This document shows, one piece after another, positions 1-14,355 of a stretch of DNA of 64,000 nucleotides. Under the pieces are notes generated by a model. It ran no database searches, was not told the DNA's origin, and was given only the letters and a program-made list of their open reading frames with translations. The stretch is from positions 120,520 to 184,519 of the forward strand of contig NZ_JOFH01000012.1 of assembly GCF_000721235.1 (NCBI RefSeq), in the 5' to 3' direction. A program made the translations under genes and the position numbers. The DNA is from Streptomyces olivaceus (GTDB taxonomy: Bacteria; Actinomycetota; Actinomycetes; Streptomycetales; Streptomycetaceae). Within the stretch, counting starts at the first letter, position 1. The number at the start of each line of letters is the position of its first letter.

Positions 1-187
1 GGTCGACCGCAACATCCTGCGCCTGGGCGCGTACGAGCTGGTCTGGGTCGACGCGACCCCGGACGCCGTCGTGCTGGACGAGATGGTGCAGCTGGCGAAG
101 GAGTTCTCCACGGACGAGTCGCCGGCGTTCGTCAACGGTCTGCTCGGCCGGCTGAAGGATCTCAAGCCCTCGCTGCGTCGCGAATAG
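1..187 (+). CDS. nusB: Transcription antitermination factor NusB (3' end only)
   Basis: C-terminal 61 codons of NusB, read in the frame starting at base 2 and ending at TAG 185-187. NusB binds boxA RNA with NusE (S10) and supports antitermination of rRNA operons in the cytoplasm. The visible part carries the typical C-terminal helices, with ILRLGAYEL, then VLDEMVQLAKEFS and SPAFVNGLLGRL, all standard for actinobacterial NusB. The 5' part lies outside the window. It is followed by a strong hairpin shared with the convergent bldD gene. Identification is by motif and by its place next to bldD and the pyr operon. Confidence 0.9.
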   Translation, partial: VDRNILRLGAYELVWVDATPDAVVLDEMVQLAKEFSTDESPAFVNGLLGRLKDLKPSLRRE

Positions 188-221
188 GCGGCAGTCGCCG
201 CGCTCCACGACACGGCAAAAC

Positions 222-261
222 GCCGGGGTGGCCGGAACCGTCTGGTTCCGGCCACCCCGGC
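222..261. terminator. Bidirectional terminator between nusB and bldD
   Basis: Perfect 17-bp inverted repeat (222-238 with 245-261, 6-nt loop), preceded by an A-run and followed by TTT at 268-270. It sits between the convergent ends of nusB and bldD, so it can stop transcription from both sides. Confidence 0.8.
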
Positions 262-288
262 GGCACGTTTCTGCTGGGGTGGGCGAGG

Positions 289-792
289 TCAGAGCTCCTC
301 GTGGGACGCCACCGCGCGGCGCGCGTCCGCGTCCAGGACGCCCCAGCTGATCAGCTGCTCGGTGAGGACCGAGGGCGACTGGTCGTAGATGACGGCGAGG
401 GTGCGCAGGTCGTCCTGGCGGATCGAGAGCACCTTGCCGTTGTAGTCGCCGCGCTGCGACTGGATCGTGGCCGCGTACCGCTGGAGGGGGCCCGCCTTCT
501 CGGCCGGCACCGTGGCCAGCCGGCCCAGGTCGAGGACCAGCTTCGGCGGCGGCTCGGCGGCGCCGCCCGGAGTGGTGCCCGGCAGCAGCTCCTGCACGGG
601 AACGCCGTAGAAGTCCGCCAGCTCGGCGAGGCGCTGCACGGTCACGGCGCGGTCGCCGCGCTCGTACGAACCGACCACCACGGCCTTCCAGCGGCCCTGG
701 GACTTCTCCTCGACACCGTGGAGGGAAAGGCCCTGCTGGGTGCGGATGGCCCGGAGCTTGGCCCCGAGCTGTTTGGCGTATTCGCTGGACAT
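289..792 (-). CDS. bldD: Developmental master regulator BldD
   Basis: 167-residue transcription factor that holds back sporulation genes during vegetative growth and dimerises around tetrameric c-di-GMP. The N-terminal XRE-type HTH spans about residues 8-70. The C-terminal domain shows the c-di-GMP signature RGD (114-116), eight residues, RQDD (125-128), exactly as in S. coelicolor BldD. I chose the ATG at 792 because it gives the known length and start (MSSEYAKQLG) and has GGGAG just upstream; a longer in-frame extension to 858 is probably not translated. The gene is divergent from pyrR and convergent with nusB. A palindrome resembling a BldD box lies about 60 bp upstream, consistent with the known autorepression. 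Confidence 0.97.
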   Translation of the reverse strand: MSSEYAKQLGAKLRAIRTQQGLSLHGVEEKSQGRWKAVVVGSYERGDRAVTVQRLAELADFYGVPVQELLPGTTPGGAAEPPPKLVLDLGRLATVPAEKAGPLQRYAATIQSQRGDYNGKVLSIRQDDLRTLAVIYDQSPSVLTEQLISWGVLDADARRAVASHEEL

Positions 793-849
793 ATGGCTCC
801 CGGGACAAGGTGTCGACGCGGTCGGCTCTGTATGTCGGCCGCGCGGCTG

Positions 850-869
850 GTAACTCACTGTGAGGTTAC
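850..869. promoter_or_regulatory. Candidate BldD operator upstream of bldD
   Basis: Imperfect palindrome GTAACTCACTGTGAGGTTAC containing the perfect core TCACTGTGA (855-863). BldD is known to bind TCAC/GTGA half-sites and to repress its own promoter; the assignment here is by similarity and position. Confidence 0.5.
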
Positions 870-1065
870 GCAGCGTTACTCTCCTGCGTCAAGCCGAATG
901 GTCCGCGCCGACGCTTCCGTGATATTCGCCCGCCGTTGGTCCGGACGGGTGACGCGAGTGCGGCGGAAGAGTGACGTGCGGGGAGGAGGGGGAGACGCGA
1001 GGGGGTGTCGGGGCGACTCTGCGCGCCTGCTACGCTGGGTGGCGCAAATCCGACGTCCTTTAAGG

Positions 1066-1707
<642 letters not shown>

Positions 1708-1817
1708 CACCGCGTACGCGCCCACCCGTGCCGTACGCCTGCTCGGCGCGCCCACGCGCGCCCGGCCGCCCGAATTATCCCGCTCTTCCGCATGACTCGC
1801 CCTACGGAGCCTGACAG

Positions 1818-2798
1818 ATGCAGCGTCATCTCATCTCGGCCGCCGACCTCACCCGCGACGACGCCGTCCTGATCCTCGACACCGCCGAGGAGATGGCCCG
1901 GGTCGCGGACCGGCCGATCAAGAAACTGCCCACCCTGCGCGGCCGTACCGTCGTCAACCTCTTCTTCGAGGACTCCACCCGGACCAGGATCTCCTTCGAG
2001 GCCGCCGAGAAGCGGCTGTCCGCGGACGTCATCAACTTCACCGCCAAGGGCTCCAGCGTCTCCAAGGGCGAGTCCCTCAAGGACACCGCCCAGACCCTGG
2101 AGGCCATGGGCGTCGACGCGGTCGTCATCCGGCACGGCGCCTCCGGCGCCCCCTACCGCCTGGCCACCTCCGGCTGGATCGACGCCGCCGTGGTCAACGC
2201 CGGGGACGGCACCCACCAGCACCCCACCCAGGCCCTGCTCGACGCCTTCACCGTGCGCCGCCGCCTGGTCGGCCGCGACACCGGGCTCGGCAAGGACCTG
2301 GACGGCCGCCGGATCACCCTCGTCGGCGACATCCTGCACAGCCGCGTCGCCCGCTCCAACGTCGACCTCCTGCACACCCTCGGCGCCGAGGTCACCCTCG
2401 TCGCCCCGCCCACCCTGCTGCCGGTCGGCGTCGAGACCTGGCCCTGCGAGGTCTCCTACGACCTCGACTCGACGCTCCCCAAGTCCGACGCGGTGATGCT
2501 GCTCCGCGTGCAGCGCGAGCGCATGAACGCCGCGTTCTTCCCGACCGAGCGCGAGTACTCGCGCCGCTACGGACTCGACGGCGACCGGATGGCGAAGATG
2601 CCCGACCACGCCGTCGTGATGCACCCGGGACCGATGGTCCGCGGCATGGAGATCACCGCAGAGGTCGCCGACTCCGACCGCTGCACCGCCGTCGAACAGG
2701 TCACCAACGGCGTCTCCATCCGGATGGCCGTCCTCTACCTGCTGCTCGGCGGCAACGAGCCGGCCGTGTCCCACGCCCGCACCACCGAGGAGAAGTAA
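1818..2798 (+). CDS. pyrB: Aspartate carbamoyltransferase catalytic subunit
   Basis: 326 residues. Condenses carbamoyl phosphate with aspartate to N-carbamoylaspartate, the first committed step of UMP synthesis, in the cytoplasm. The carbamoyl-phosphate motif [13 protein letters not shown] lies near residues 52-64, and [14 protein letters not shown] follows in the middle of the protein. There is no pyrI regulatory gene nearby, as usual in actinobacteria, where control is expected through PyrR. GGAG at 1806-1809 precedes the ATG. The stop is 4 nt before the pyrC start, so the genes are translationally coupled. Confidence 0.97.
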   Translation: MQRHLISAADLTRDDAVLILDTAEEMARVADRPIKKLPTLRGRTVVNLFFEDSTRTRISFEAAEKRLSADVINFTAKGSSVSKGESLKDTAQTLEAMGVDAVVIRHGASGAPYRLATSGWIDAAVVNAGDGTHQHPTQALLDAFTVRRRLVGRDTGLGKDLDGRRITLVGDILHSRVARSNVDLLHTLGAEVTLVAPPTLLPVGVETWPCEVSYDLDSTLPKSDAVMLLRVQRERMNAAFFPTEREYSRRYGLDGDRMAKMPDHAVVMHPGPMVRGMEITAEVADSDRCTAVEQVTNGVSIRMAVLYLLLGGNEPAVSHARTTEEK

Positions 2799-2802
2799 GA
2801 AC

Positions 2803-4089
2803 ATGAGCAAGACCCTGATCCGCGGTGCGAAGGTGCTCGGCGGCGACCCGCAGGACGTCCTGATCGACGGCGCCGTCGTCGAGGCGGTCGGCCGGAACCT
2901 GCCCGCCGAGGGCGCCGAGGTCGTCGAGGCGGACGGCAAGGTGCTGCTCCCCGGCCTGGTCGACCTCCACACCCACCTGCGCGAGCCCGGCCGCGAGGAC
3001 TCCGAGACCGTCCTGACCGGTACCCGCGCGGCGGCGAGCGGCGGCTACACCAACGTCTTCGCCATGGCCAACACCTTCCCGGTCGCCGACACCGCCGGCG
3101 TCGTCGAGCAGGTCTGGCGGCTCGGCCAGGAGTCCGGCTACTGCGACGTGCAGCCCATCGGCGCCGTCACCGTCGGCCTCGAGGGCGCCAAGCTCGCCGA
3201 GCTGGGCGCGATGCACGAGTCCGCGGCCGGCGTCACCGTCTTCTCCGACGACGGCAAGTGCGTCCACGACGCCGTGATCATGCGCCGCGCCCTGGAGTAC
3301 GTGAAGGCCTTCGGCGGCGTCGTCGCCCAGCACGCCCAGGAGCCCCGGCTCACCGAGGGCGCCCAGATGAACGAGGGCGTCGTCTCCGCCGAGCTGGGCC
3401 TCGGCGGCTGGCCCGCCGTCGCCGAGGAGTCGGTGATCGCGCGCGACGTGCTGCTCGCCGAGCACGTCGGCTCCCGCGTCCACATCTGCCACCTGTCGAC
3501 CGCCGGATCCGTCGAGATCGTCCGGTGGGCCAAGTCCCGCGGCATCGACGTCACCGCCGAGGTCACCCCGCACCACCTGCTCCTCACCGACGAGCTGGTC
3601 CGGTCGTACAACCCGGTCTACAAGGTCAACCCGCCGCTGCGCACCGAGCGCGACGTCATGGCCCTGCGCGAGGCGCTCGCCGACGGCACCATCGACATCG
3701 TCGCCACCGACCACGCCCCGCACCCGCACGAGGACAAGGACTGCGAGTGGGCCGCCGCCGCCATGGGCATGGTCGGCCTGGAGACCGCGCTGTCGGTGGT
3801 CCAGGAGACCATGGTGGACACGGGCCTGCTGGACTGGGCCGGCGTCGCCGACCGGATGTCCTTCAAGCCCGCGCAGATCGGACAGGCCACCGGGCACGGC
3901 CGTCCCGTCTCGGCTGGTGAGCCCGCCAACCTCACCCTCGTCGAGTCGGCATACCGTGGCCAGGTGGACCCCGCGGGCTTCGCCTCGCGCAGCCGCAACA
4001 CCCCGTACGAGGGTCGTGAGCTGCCGGGCCGTGTGACGCACACGTGGCTGCGGGGCAAGGCCACGCTCGTCGACGGGAAGCTCACGTGA
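2803..4089 (+). CDS. pyrC: Dihydroorotase
   Basis: 428 residues, class I (PyrC/PyrX-like) amidohydrolase that cyclises N-carbamoylaspartate to dihydroorotate. Metal-binding motif VDLHTHLREPG occurs near residue 55 and ATDHAPH near residue 305, both expected for an active zinc enzyme. Its SD (GAGGAGAAG) lies inside the end of pyrB. The stop overlaps the GTG start of the next gene by the sequence GTGA, so this section is a tightly packed polycistron. Confidence 0.97.
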   Translation: MSKTLIRGAKVLGGDPQDVLIDGAVVEAVGRNLPAEGAEVVEADGKVLLPGLVDLHTHLREPGREDSETVLTGTRAAASGGYTNVFAMANTFPVADTAGVVEQVWRLGQESGYCDVQPIGAVTVGLEGAKLAELGAMHESAAGVTVFSDDGKCVHDAVIMRRALEYVKAFGGVVAQHAQEPRLTEGAQMNEGVVSAELGLGGWPAVAEESVIARDVLLAEHVGSRVHICHLSTAGSVEIVRWAKSRGIDVTAEVTPHHLLLTDELVRSYNPVYKVNPPLRTERDVMALREALADGTIDIVATDHAPHPHEDKDCEWAAAAMGMVGLETALSVVQETMVDTGLLDWAGVADRMSFKPAQIGQATGHGRPVSAGEPANLTLVESAYRGQVDPAGFASRSRNTPYEGRELPGRVTHTWLRGKATLVDGKLT

Positions 4090-4661
4090 CATCTGTAGCA
4101 CCGGTAATCCTGCTGGCCGCCGAGAAGGAATCGGCGGAAGTGACCGACTGGGCCGCCCGCGTCGGCTGGGTCGTCGGCCTCGGCCTCTTCGTCGCGCTCG
4201 TCTACTGGCTGATGCGCGAGGGCTGGAAGTGGCGCGGCACGCTCCAGAGCGACCTGCCCGAGCTGCCCGGCGCACCCGAGGCCCCCGGCCCGGCGCGCCT
4301 GTCCCTGAGCGGCCGCTACCACGGCTCCACCACCGCAGGGCACTGGCTCGACCGCATCGTCGCGCACGGCCTGGGCACCCGCAGCCGGGTCGAGCTGACC
4401 CTGACGGACGCGGGCCTTGACGTCGTACGGCCCGGAGCCGCCGACTTCTTCGTCCCGCTCGCCGCGCTCCGCGAGGCCCGGCTCGACAAGGGGATCGCCG
4501 GCAAGGTCCTCACCGAGGGCGGCCTGCTCGTCGTCACCTGGGCACACGGCGGCAAGGAGATCGACTCCGGCTTCCGCTCCGACCACGCGGCCGAGCACAA
4601 CGAGTGGGTCGACACCCTGAACGACATGATCAACAAGACGGAAACGGAAGGCGCACGATGA
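4086..4661 (+). CDS. Membrane-anchored PH-like domain protein inside the pyr operon
   Basis: 191 residues, function unknown. One transmembrane segment (about residues 22-40, [18 protein letters not shown]) is followed by a proline-rich linker and a C-terminal beta-rich domain (about 70-185) that resembles the PH-like domain seen in actinobacterial membrane proteins; that domain assignment is my inference. The GTG start overlaps the pyrC stop (GTGA), and the end overlaps the carA start (ATGA), so it is an integral member of the operon and should be made with the CarA/PyrC enzymes. The conserved-looking position suggests a link to pyrimidine synthesis or simple co-expression; no catalytic motif is visible. 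Confidence 0.85.
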   Translation: MTSVAPVILLAAEKESAEVTDWAARVGWVVGLGLFVALVYWLMREGWKWRGTLQSDLPELPGAPEAPGPARLSLSGRYHGSTTAGHWLDRIVAHGLGTRSRVELTLTDAGLDVVRPGAADFFVPLAALREARLDKGIAGKVLTEGGLLVVTWAHGGKEIDSGFRSDHAAEHNEWVDTLNDMINKTETEGAR

Positions 4662-5792
4662 CGACCTCCACCAGGGGAGCCCACCGGACTCCCGCCGTAC
4701 TCGTCCTGGAGGACGGCCGGATCTTCCGCGGCCGTGCCTACGGGGCCGTGGGGGCCACCTTCGGCGAAGCCGTGTTCTCCACCGGCATGACCGGCTACCA
4801 GGAGACCCTCACCGACCCGTCGTACCACCGCCAGGTCGTCGTCATGACCGCCCCGCACATCGGGAACACCGGCATCAACGACGAGGACATGGAGTCCAGG
4901 AAGATCTGGGTCTCCGGATACGTCGTGCGCGACCCCGCGCGCGTGCCGTCCAACTGGCGCTCCACGCGCTCCCTCGACCAGGAGCTGGCCGCCCAGGGCG
5001 TCGTCGGCATCTCCGGCGTCGACACCCGCGCCCTCACCCGCCACCTGCGCGAACGCGGCGCCATGCGCGTCGGCGTCTTCAGCGGGGACGCGATCCAGGA
5101 CGACGCCGCACTGCTGGCCCGCGTCCAGAAAGCCCCCGAGATGACCGGCGCCGACCTCTCCGCCGAGGTCGCCACCACCGAGGCGTACGTCGTTCCGGCG
5201 GTCGGTGAGAAGAAGTTCACCGTCGCCGCCGTCGACCTCGGCATCAAGGGCATGACCCCGCACCGCATGGCCGAGCGCGGCATCGAGGTGCACGTCCTGC
5301 CCGCCACGGCCGGCGTCGAGGACGTCTACGCCGTCAACCCCGACGGCGTGTTCTTCTCCAACGGCCCCGGCGACCCCGCCACCGCCGACCATCCGGTCTC
5401 GGTCATGCGGGGCGTCCTGGAGCGCGGCACCCCGCTCTTCGGCATCTGCTTCGGCAACCAGATCCTGGGCCGCGCGCTCGGGTTCGGCACCTTCAAGCTG
5501 AAGTACGGCCACCGCGGCATCAACCAGCCGGTGCAGGACCGTACGACCGGCAAGGTCGAGGTCACCGCGCACAACCACGGCTTCGCCGTCGACGCCCCGC
5601 TTGACCAGGTCTCCGACACCCCCTACGGCCGCGCCGAGGTCTCCCACGTCTGCCTCAACGACAACGTGGTGGAGGGCCTCCAGCTCCTCGACCGGCCCGC
5701 GTTCAGCGTCCAGTACCACCCCGAAGCGGCAGCGGGCCCGCACGACGCCGCCTACCTGTTCGACCGCTTCGTGAACCTCATGGAGGGCCAGC

Positions 5793-5800
<8 letters not shown>
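4658..5800 (+). CDS. carA: Carbamoyl-phosphate synthase small (glutaminase) subunit
   Basis: 380 residues. Hydrolyses glutamine and passes ammonia to CarB for carbamoyl phosphate, which feeds both pyrimidines and arginine. The N-terminal CPSase domain begins [15 protein letters not shown]. The C-terminal class I glutamine amidotransferase has the nucleophile in GICFGNQ (Cys264) and a later histidine in QYHPEA. I chose ATG 4658, which overlaps the upstream stop (ATGA) and removes an unlikely 18-residue extension. Its end overlaps the carB GTG by 8 nt. Confidence 0.97.
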
Positions 5801-9101
<3,301 letters not shown>

Positions 9102-9112
9102 CGCCGCAGAAA

Positions 9113-9138
9113 GGGGGACACCGGAAACGGTGTCCCCC
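9113..9138 (+). terminator. Hairpin between carB and pyrD
   Basis: Perfect 11-bp stem (GGGGGACACCG / CGGTGTCCCCC) closed by a GAAA tetraloop, 12 nt after the carB stop and about 60 nt before pyrD. It may be a partial terminator or an mRNA-stabilising element that sets lower pyrD-pyrF levels; there is no U-run. Confidence 0.6.
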
Positions 9139-9199
9139 TCGTTCATGAGGCCCTGAGCGGCTCAGCGGCTTCGGGCTCACAGAGGCTTCCCGAGGACAC

Positions 9200-10302
<1,103 letters not shown>

Positions 10303-10306
<4 letters not shown>

Positions 10307-11142
10307 CCGAGCCCTTCGGTGCGCGCCTGCGCCGCGCGATGGACGAGCGCGGCCCGCTGTGCGTCGGCATCGACCCGCACGCCTCCCTGCTCGCCGAGTG
10401 GGGCCTGAACGACGACGTGGCCGGCCTGGAGCGGTTCAGCCGCACCGTCGTCGAGGCGGTGGCCGGCCGGGTCGCCGTCCTCAAGCCGCAGAGCGCGTTC
10501 TTCGAGCGCTTCGGCTCGCGCGGCGTCGCGGTGCTGGAGGAGTCGGTGCGGGAGGCGCGGGCGGCCGGCGCCCTGGTCGTCATGGACGCCAAGCGCGGCG
10601 ACATCGGCTCCACCATGGCCGCCTACGCCGAGTCGTTTCTGCACAAGGACGCGCCGCTGTTCTCGGACGCGCTGACCGTCTCCCCGTACCTCGGCTACGG
10701 CTCGCTGAGGCCCGCCGTCGACCTCGCGCGCGAGAGCGGAGCGGGCCTGTTCGTGCTGGCGCTCACCTCCAACCCGGAGGGCGCCGAGGTCCAGCACGCG
10801 GTGCGGGACGACGGGCGCAGCGTCGGGGCGACGATGCTGGCGCACCTGGCCGCCGAGAACGCGGGGGAGGAGCCCCTCGGTTCCTTCGGCGCGGTGGTCG
10901 GGGCGACCCTCGGCGACCTGTCCGCGTACGACCTGGGCGTCAACGGTCCGCTGCTGGCGCCCGGCATCGGCGCCCAGGGCGCCACGCCCGCGGATCTGCC
11001 GCGGGTCTTCGGGGCGGCGGTGCGCAACGTGGTGCCCAGCGCCAGCCGGGGTGTTCTGCGTCACGGGCCGGATGTGGGCGCCTTGCGGACGGCCGCAGGC
11101 CGTTTCGCGGAGGAGATCAGGACCGCGGTCACGGGGTCCTGA
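10303..11142 (+). CDS. pyrF: Orotidine 5'-phosphate decarboxylase (type 2)
   Basis: 279 residues. Decarboxylates OMP to UMP. The catalytic motif [13 protein letters not shown] (near residue 95) and the length place it in the PyrF type 2 family common in actinobacteria. It is the last gene of the pyr operon and is translationally coupled to pyrD. About 230 bp separate it from sIHF; pyrE is not in this operon. Confidence 0.97.
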
Positions 11143-11376
11143 CTCCGCCCTGACTCTGGATACATCCTCAAATCAGAGGCAGTATGTCCTAAATGTCTGG
11201 CCTGGCAGAGGCTGACCAGGACTTTTCCGCTGTTCTCGCTGACTCTGGCGGACTTGACCGCTAGTCTCCGTCGAGAGTCAACGGGCGAGCGTGTTGCTCG
11301 TGGCTCACCAGGTGTGGGGCGACTAGGTTCCTCACCGGTCCGTATCCGACAGTTCGACATCCGAGGTGACGTAGGC

Positions 11377-11700
11377 GTGGCTCTTCCGCCCCTTACCCCT
11401 GAACAGCGCGCAGCCGCGCTCGAAAAGGCCGCCGCGGCTCGCCGGGAGCGGGCCGAGGTCAAGAATCGACTCAAGCACTCCGGCGCCTCCCTCCACGAGG
11501 TCATCAAGCAGGGCCAGGAGAACGACGTCATCGGGAAGATGAAGGTCTCCGCCCTCCTCGAGTCCCTGCCGGGCGTGGGCAAGGTCCGCGCCAAGCAGAT
11601 CATGGAGCGTCTGGGCATCTCCGAGAGCCGTCGCGTGCGCGGCCTCGGCTCCAACCAGATCGCCTCCCTGGAGCGTGAGTTCGGCAGCACCGGCAGCTGA
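11377..11700 (+). CDS. sihF: Streptomyces integration host factor sIHF
   Basis: 107-residue basic nucleoid protein, the actinobacterial IHF (mIHF/sIHF), unrelated in fold to E. coli IHF. It binds DNA non-specifically, affects supercoiling and is needed for normal sporulation and antibiotic production. A long N-terminal helix (about 8-40) precedes an H2TH-like module with [18 protein letters not shown] (about 66-83). GTG 11377 with GAGG 10 nt before it reproduces the known start ([10 protein letters not shown]); a longer in-frame extension back to 11254 is rejected. The position between pyrF and gmk matches other streptomycetes. Confidence 0.95.
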   Translation: MALPPLTPEQRAAALEKAAAARRERAEVKNRLKHSGASLHEVIKQGQENDVIGKMKVSALLESLPGVGKVRAKQIMERLGISESRRVRGLGSNQIASLEREFGSTGS

Positions 11701-11737
11701 GTCCGGACCACTCCGGGATTGCTGGAATAATCGCCGC

Positions 11738-12331
11738 ATGGCTGCAACACCCCGGGGGACGTCCCCCGTACCCCCGGACGCACGTCCGCGACTGACCGTG
11801 CTCTCCGGCCCCTCGGGGGTCGGCAAGAGCACGGTCGTCGCCCATATGCGCAAGGAACACCCCGAGGTATGGCTGTCGGTCTCGGCGACGACCCGCCGGC
11901 CCCGGCCCGGCGAGCAGCACGGTGTGCACTACTTCTTCGTCACCGACGAGGAGATGGACAAGCTGATCGCCAACGGCGAGCTGCTCGAGTGGGCCGAGTT
12001 CGCCGGCAACCGCTACGGCACGCCGCGCGCGGCGGTGCTGGAGCGCCTCGGTGCCGGTGAGCCGGTGCTCCTGGAGATCGACCTCCAGGGCGCCCGTCAG
12101 GTCCGCGAGTCCATGCCCGAGGCCCGGCTGGTCTTCCTGGCCCCGCCCTCCTGGGAGGAGCTGGTGCGCAGGCTCACCGGGCGGGGCACGGAGTCGCCGG
12201 AGGTGATCGAGCGCCGCCTCACCGCGGCCAGGGTGGAGCTGGCGGCCGAGCCCGAGTTCGACCAGACCCTGGTCAACACCTCCGTCGAGGACGTGGCGCG
12301 CGAGCTGCTAGCCTTGACGAACGTCGTGTGA
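11738..12331 (+). CDS. gmk: Guanylate kinase
   Basis: 197 residues. Phosphorylates GMP to GDP with ATP. The P-loop is [10 protein letters not shown] (23-32), the GMP-binding region follows with [11 protein letters not shown] and YFFVTDEEM, and the lid/core residues are regular. ATG 11738 lies 37 nt after the sIHF stop, so the two may be co-transcribed; a longer start at 11675 would overlap sIHF and is less likely. The N-terminal 18 residues are variable and proline-rich. Confidence 0.95.
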   Translation: MAATPRGTSPVPPDARPRLTVLSGPSGVGKSTVVAHMRKEHPEVWLSVSATTRRPRPGEQHGVHYFFVTDEEMDKLIANGELLEWAEFAGNRYGTPRAAVLERLGAGEPVLLEIDLQGARQVRESMPEARLVFLAPPSWEELVRRLTGRGTESPEVIERRLTAARVELAAEPEFDQTLVNTSVEDVARELLALTNVV

Positions 12332-12426
12332 TCGTGAGTGGTCTGCTGATCGCGACCGATCAGCCGGCCGATCACCTCGACCGGTCATCCCGACCGAAAT
12401 CTTTCCCATCCATCGGAAGGTAGAGC

Positions 12427-12699
12427 GTGTCCTCTCCCATCTCCGCGCCCGAGGGCATCATCAACCCGCCGATCGACGAGCTCCTCGAGGCCACGGACTC
12501 GAAGTACAGCCTCGTGATCTACGCGGCCAAGCGGGCCCGCCAGATCAACGCGTACTACTCGCAGCTCGGCGAGGGCCTCCTGGAGTACGTCGGTCCGCTC
12601 GTCGACACCCACGTGCACGAGAAGCCGCTCTCGATCGCCCTGCGCGAGATCAACGCGGGACTGCTGACCTCCGAGGCCATCGAGGGTCCGGCGCAGTAG
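12427..12699 (+). CDS. rpoZ: RNA polymerase omega subunit
   Basis: 90 residues. Omega helps the beta' subunit fold and assemble and, in Streptomyces, affects morphology and antibiotic production. The conserved core is [26 protein letters not shown] (written here in two parts: [15 protein letters not shown] and [11 protein letters not shown]), and [10 protein letters not shown] occurs near residue 72. The start is GTG 12427, with GGAAGG at 12415-12420. It follows gmk by about 95 bp and ends before a strong hairpin. Confidence 0.95.
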   Translation: MSSPISAPEGIINPPIDELLEATDSKYSLVIYAAKRARQINAYYSQLGEGLLEYVGPLVDTHVHEKPLSIALREINAGLLTSEAIEGPAQ

Positions 12700-12755
12700 C
12701 GCCAGCGGTTCAGCGCCACATCGGCGGTAAGATCTTCAGCCTTACGCTGACTTTT

Positions 12756-12790
12756 CCACAGGCCCGGCGGCCCGTCCGCGGGGCCTGTGG
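12756..12790 (+). terminator. Terminator after rpoZ
   Basis: Perfect 10-bp stem CCACAGGCCC / GGGCCTGTGG with an inner GCGG/CCGC stem, preceded by CTTTT. It ends the gmk-rpoZ transcription unit before coaBC. Confidence 0.7.
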
Positions 12791-12892
12791 TGTGTGATGG
12801 GTCCTGCGCGGCTGCCGGGCGCCACGGCCGAGCGGGAGAGCCGGGCGCCGCGGCCGAGCGGGAGCAGAGTCGGAGAGAGGGCGGGAGAGACG

Positions 12893-14116
12893 GTGGACAA
12901 GACCGAGGTCGTTCTGGGGGTCAGCGGCGGCATCGCCGCGTACAAGGCCTGTGAGCTGCTGCGCAGGTTCACGGAGTCGGGGCACGAGGTCCGCGTCGTC
13001 CCCACCGCCTCGGCGCTGCACTTCGTCGGCGCCGCCACCTGGTCGGCCCTGTCCGGCAACCCGGTGTCGACCGAGGTGTGGGACGACGTCCACGAGGTCC
13101 CGCACGTACGCATCGGCCGCCACGCCGACCTGGTCGTCGTCGCCCCGGCCACCGCCGACATGCTCGCCAAGGCCGCCCACGGCCTCGCCGACGACCTCCT
13201 GACCAACACGCTCCTCACGGCCCGCTGTCCGGTCGTCTTCGCCCCCGCCATGCACACCGAGATGTGGGAGCACCCGGCCACCCGGGAGAACGTGGCGACG
13301 CTGCGCCGCCGCGGCGCGGTCGTCCTGGAGCCGGCCGTCGGCCGCCTCACCGGCGCCGACACCGGCAAGGGGCGGCTGCCGGACCCGGGCGAGATCTTCG
13401 AGGCCTGCCGCCGGGTGCTGGCCCGCGGCGTGCGGGAGCCCGACCTCGCCGGCCGGCACGTCGTCGTCAGCGCCGGCGGCACCCGGGAGCCCCTCGACCC
13501 GGTCCGCTTCCTCGGCAACCGCTCCTCCGGCAAGCAGGGCTACGCCCTCGCCCGTACCGCCGCCGCCCGCGGTGCCCGCGTCACGCTGCTCGCGGCGAAC
13601 GCGGCGCTGCCCGACCCGGCCGGCGTGGACGTGGTGCCGGTGGGCACCGCCGTGGAGCTGCGCGAGGCCGTGCTGCGCGCCGCGGCGGACGCCGACGCCG
13701 TCGTCATGGCCGCGGCGGTGGCGGACTTCCGGCCGGCGACGTACGCCGGCGGGAAGATCAAGAAGCAGGACGGCCAGGAACCCGCGCCGATCGCCCTGGT
13801 GCGCAATCCGGACATCCTGGCGGAGGTCTCGGGCAGCCGGGCCCGCTCAGGGCAGGTGGTCGTCGGCTTCGCCGCCGAGACCGACGACGTCCTCGCGAAC
13901 GGCCGGACCAAGCTCAAGCGCAAGGGCTGCGACCTGCTCGTGGTCAACGAGGTGGGCGAGCGCAAGACCTTCGGCGCCGAGGAGAACGAGGCCGTGATCC
14001 TCGGCGCCGACGGCAGCGAGACCCCGGTGGCCCACGGACCCAAGGAAGCCCTGGCGGAAACGGTGTGGGACCTCGTGGCGGAACGGCTCGGCCGGACGGA
14101 CCCTTCACTCCACTGA
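12893..14116 (+). CDS. coaBC: Bifunctional CoaBC: PPC synthetase / PPC decarboxylase
   Basis: 407 residues. It makes 4'-phosphopantetheine from phosphopantothenate in CoA synthesis. The N-terminal flavoprotein decarboxylase (about 1-185) begins VLGVSGGIAAYKACELLR and has the PAMHTEMWEHPAT substrate motif near residue 120. The C-terminal synthetase (about 190-407) shows SAGGTREPLDPVR, NRSSGKQG and AAVADFRP with KIKK. GTG 12893 follows a GGGAGAGAC site; starts further upstream (to 12794) would add a low-complexity arginine-rich leader and overlap the hairpin region, so I reject them. A GTG at 12869 remains possible. Confidence 0.93.
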   Translation: MDKTEVVLGVSGGIAAYKACELLRRFTESGHEVRVVPTASALHFVGAATWSALSGNPVSTEVWDDVHEVPHVRIGRHADLVVVAPATADMLAKAAHGLADDLLTNTLLTARCPVVFAPAMHTEMWEHPATRENVATLRRRGAVVLEPAVGRLTGADTGKGRLPDPGEIFEACRRVLARGVREPDLAGRHVVVSAGGTREPLDPVRFLGNRSSGKQGYALARTAAARGARVTLLAANAALPDPAGVDVVPVGTAVELREAVLRAAADADAVVMAAAVADFRPATYAGGKIKKQDGQEPAPIALVRNPDILAEVSGSRARSGQVVVGFAAETDDVLANGRTKLKRKGCDLLVVNEVGERKTFGAEENEAVILGADGSETPVAHGPKEALAETVWDLVAERLGRTDPSLH

Positions 14117-14355
14117 ACGAACCGTTCACCCCGCGGACCTCGTGAACCCCGTGTTTCGAGCGTGGCGCCCCTGGCCAAGAACGCCTCGTTCCGGGCAGAA
14201 TGCCCGTGCCGCAGGTCACAGCCCTCCCGAGAGCTGAGACAGGTGGGCCCGTGGCAGAGTGCGACCGATAAACTGTTCTCGGACGTCGCCGGGTGCAGCT
14301 CCCCGTGCCGTCCACAACTGATCAGCCAGCAGCCGCTGCAACCCCAGGGAGCGTT

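Noticed and set aside
792..858. 22-residue N-terminal extension of BldD
   Set aside because: The ATG at 792 reproduces the known 167-residue protein and has a ribosome site.
14117..14355. SAM riboswitch before metK
   Set aside because: No recognisable SAM-I, SAM-II or SAM-IV core; kept only as an unexplained leader.
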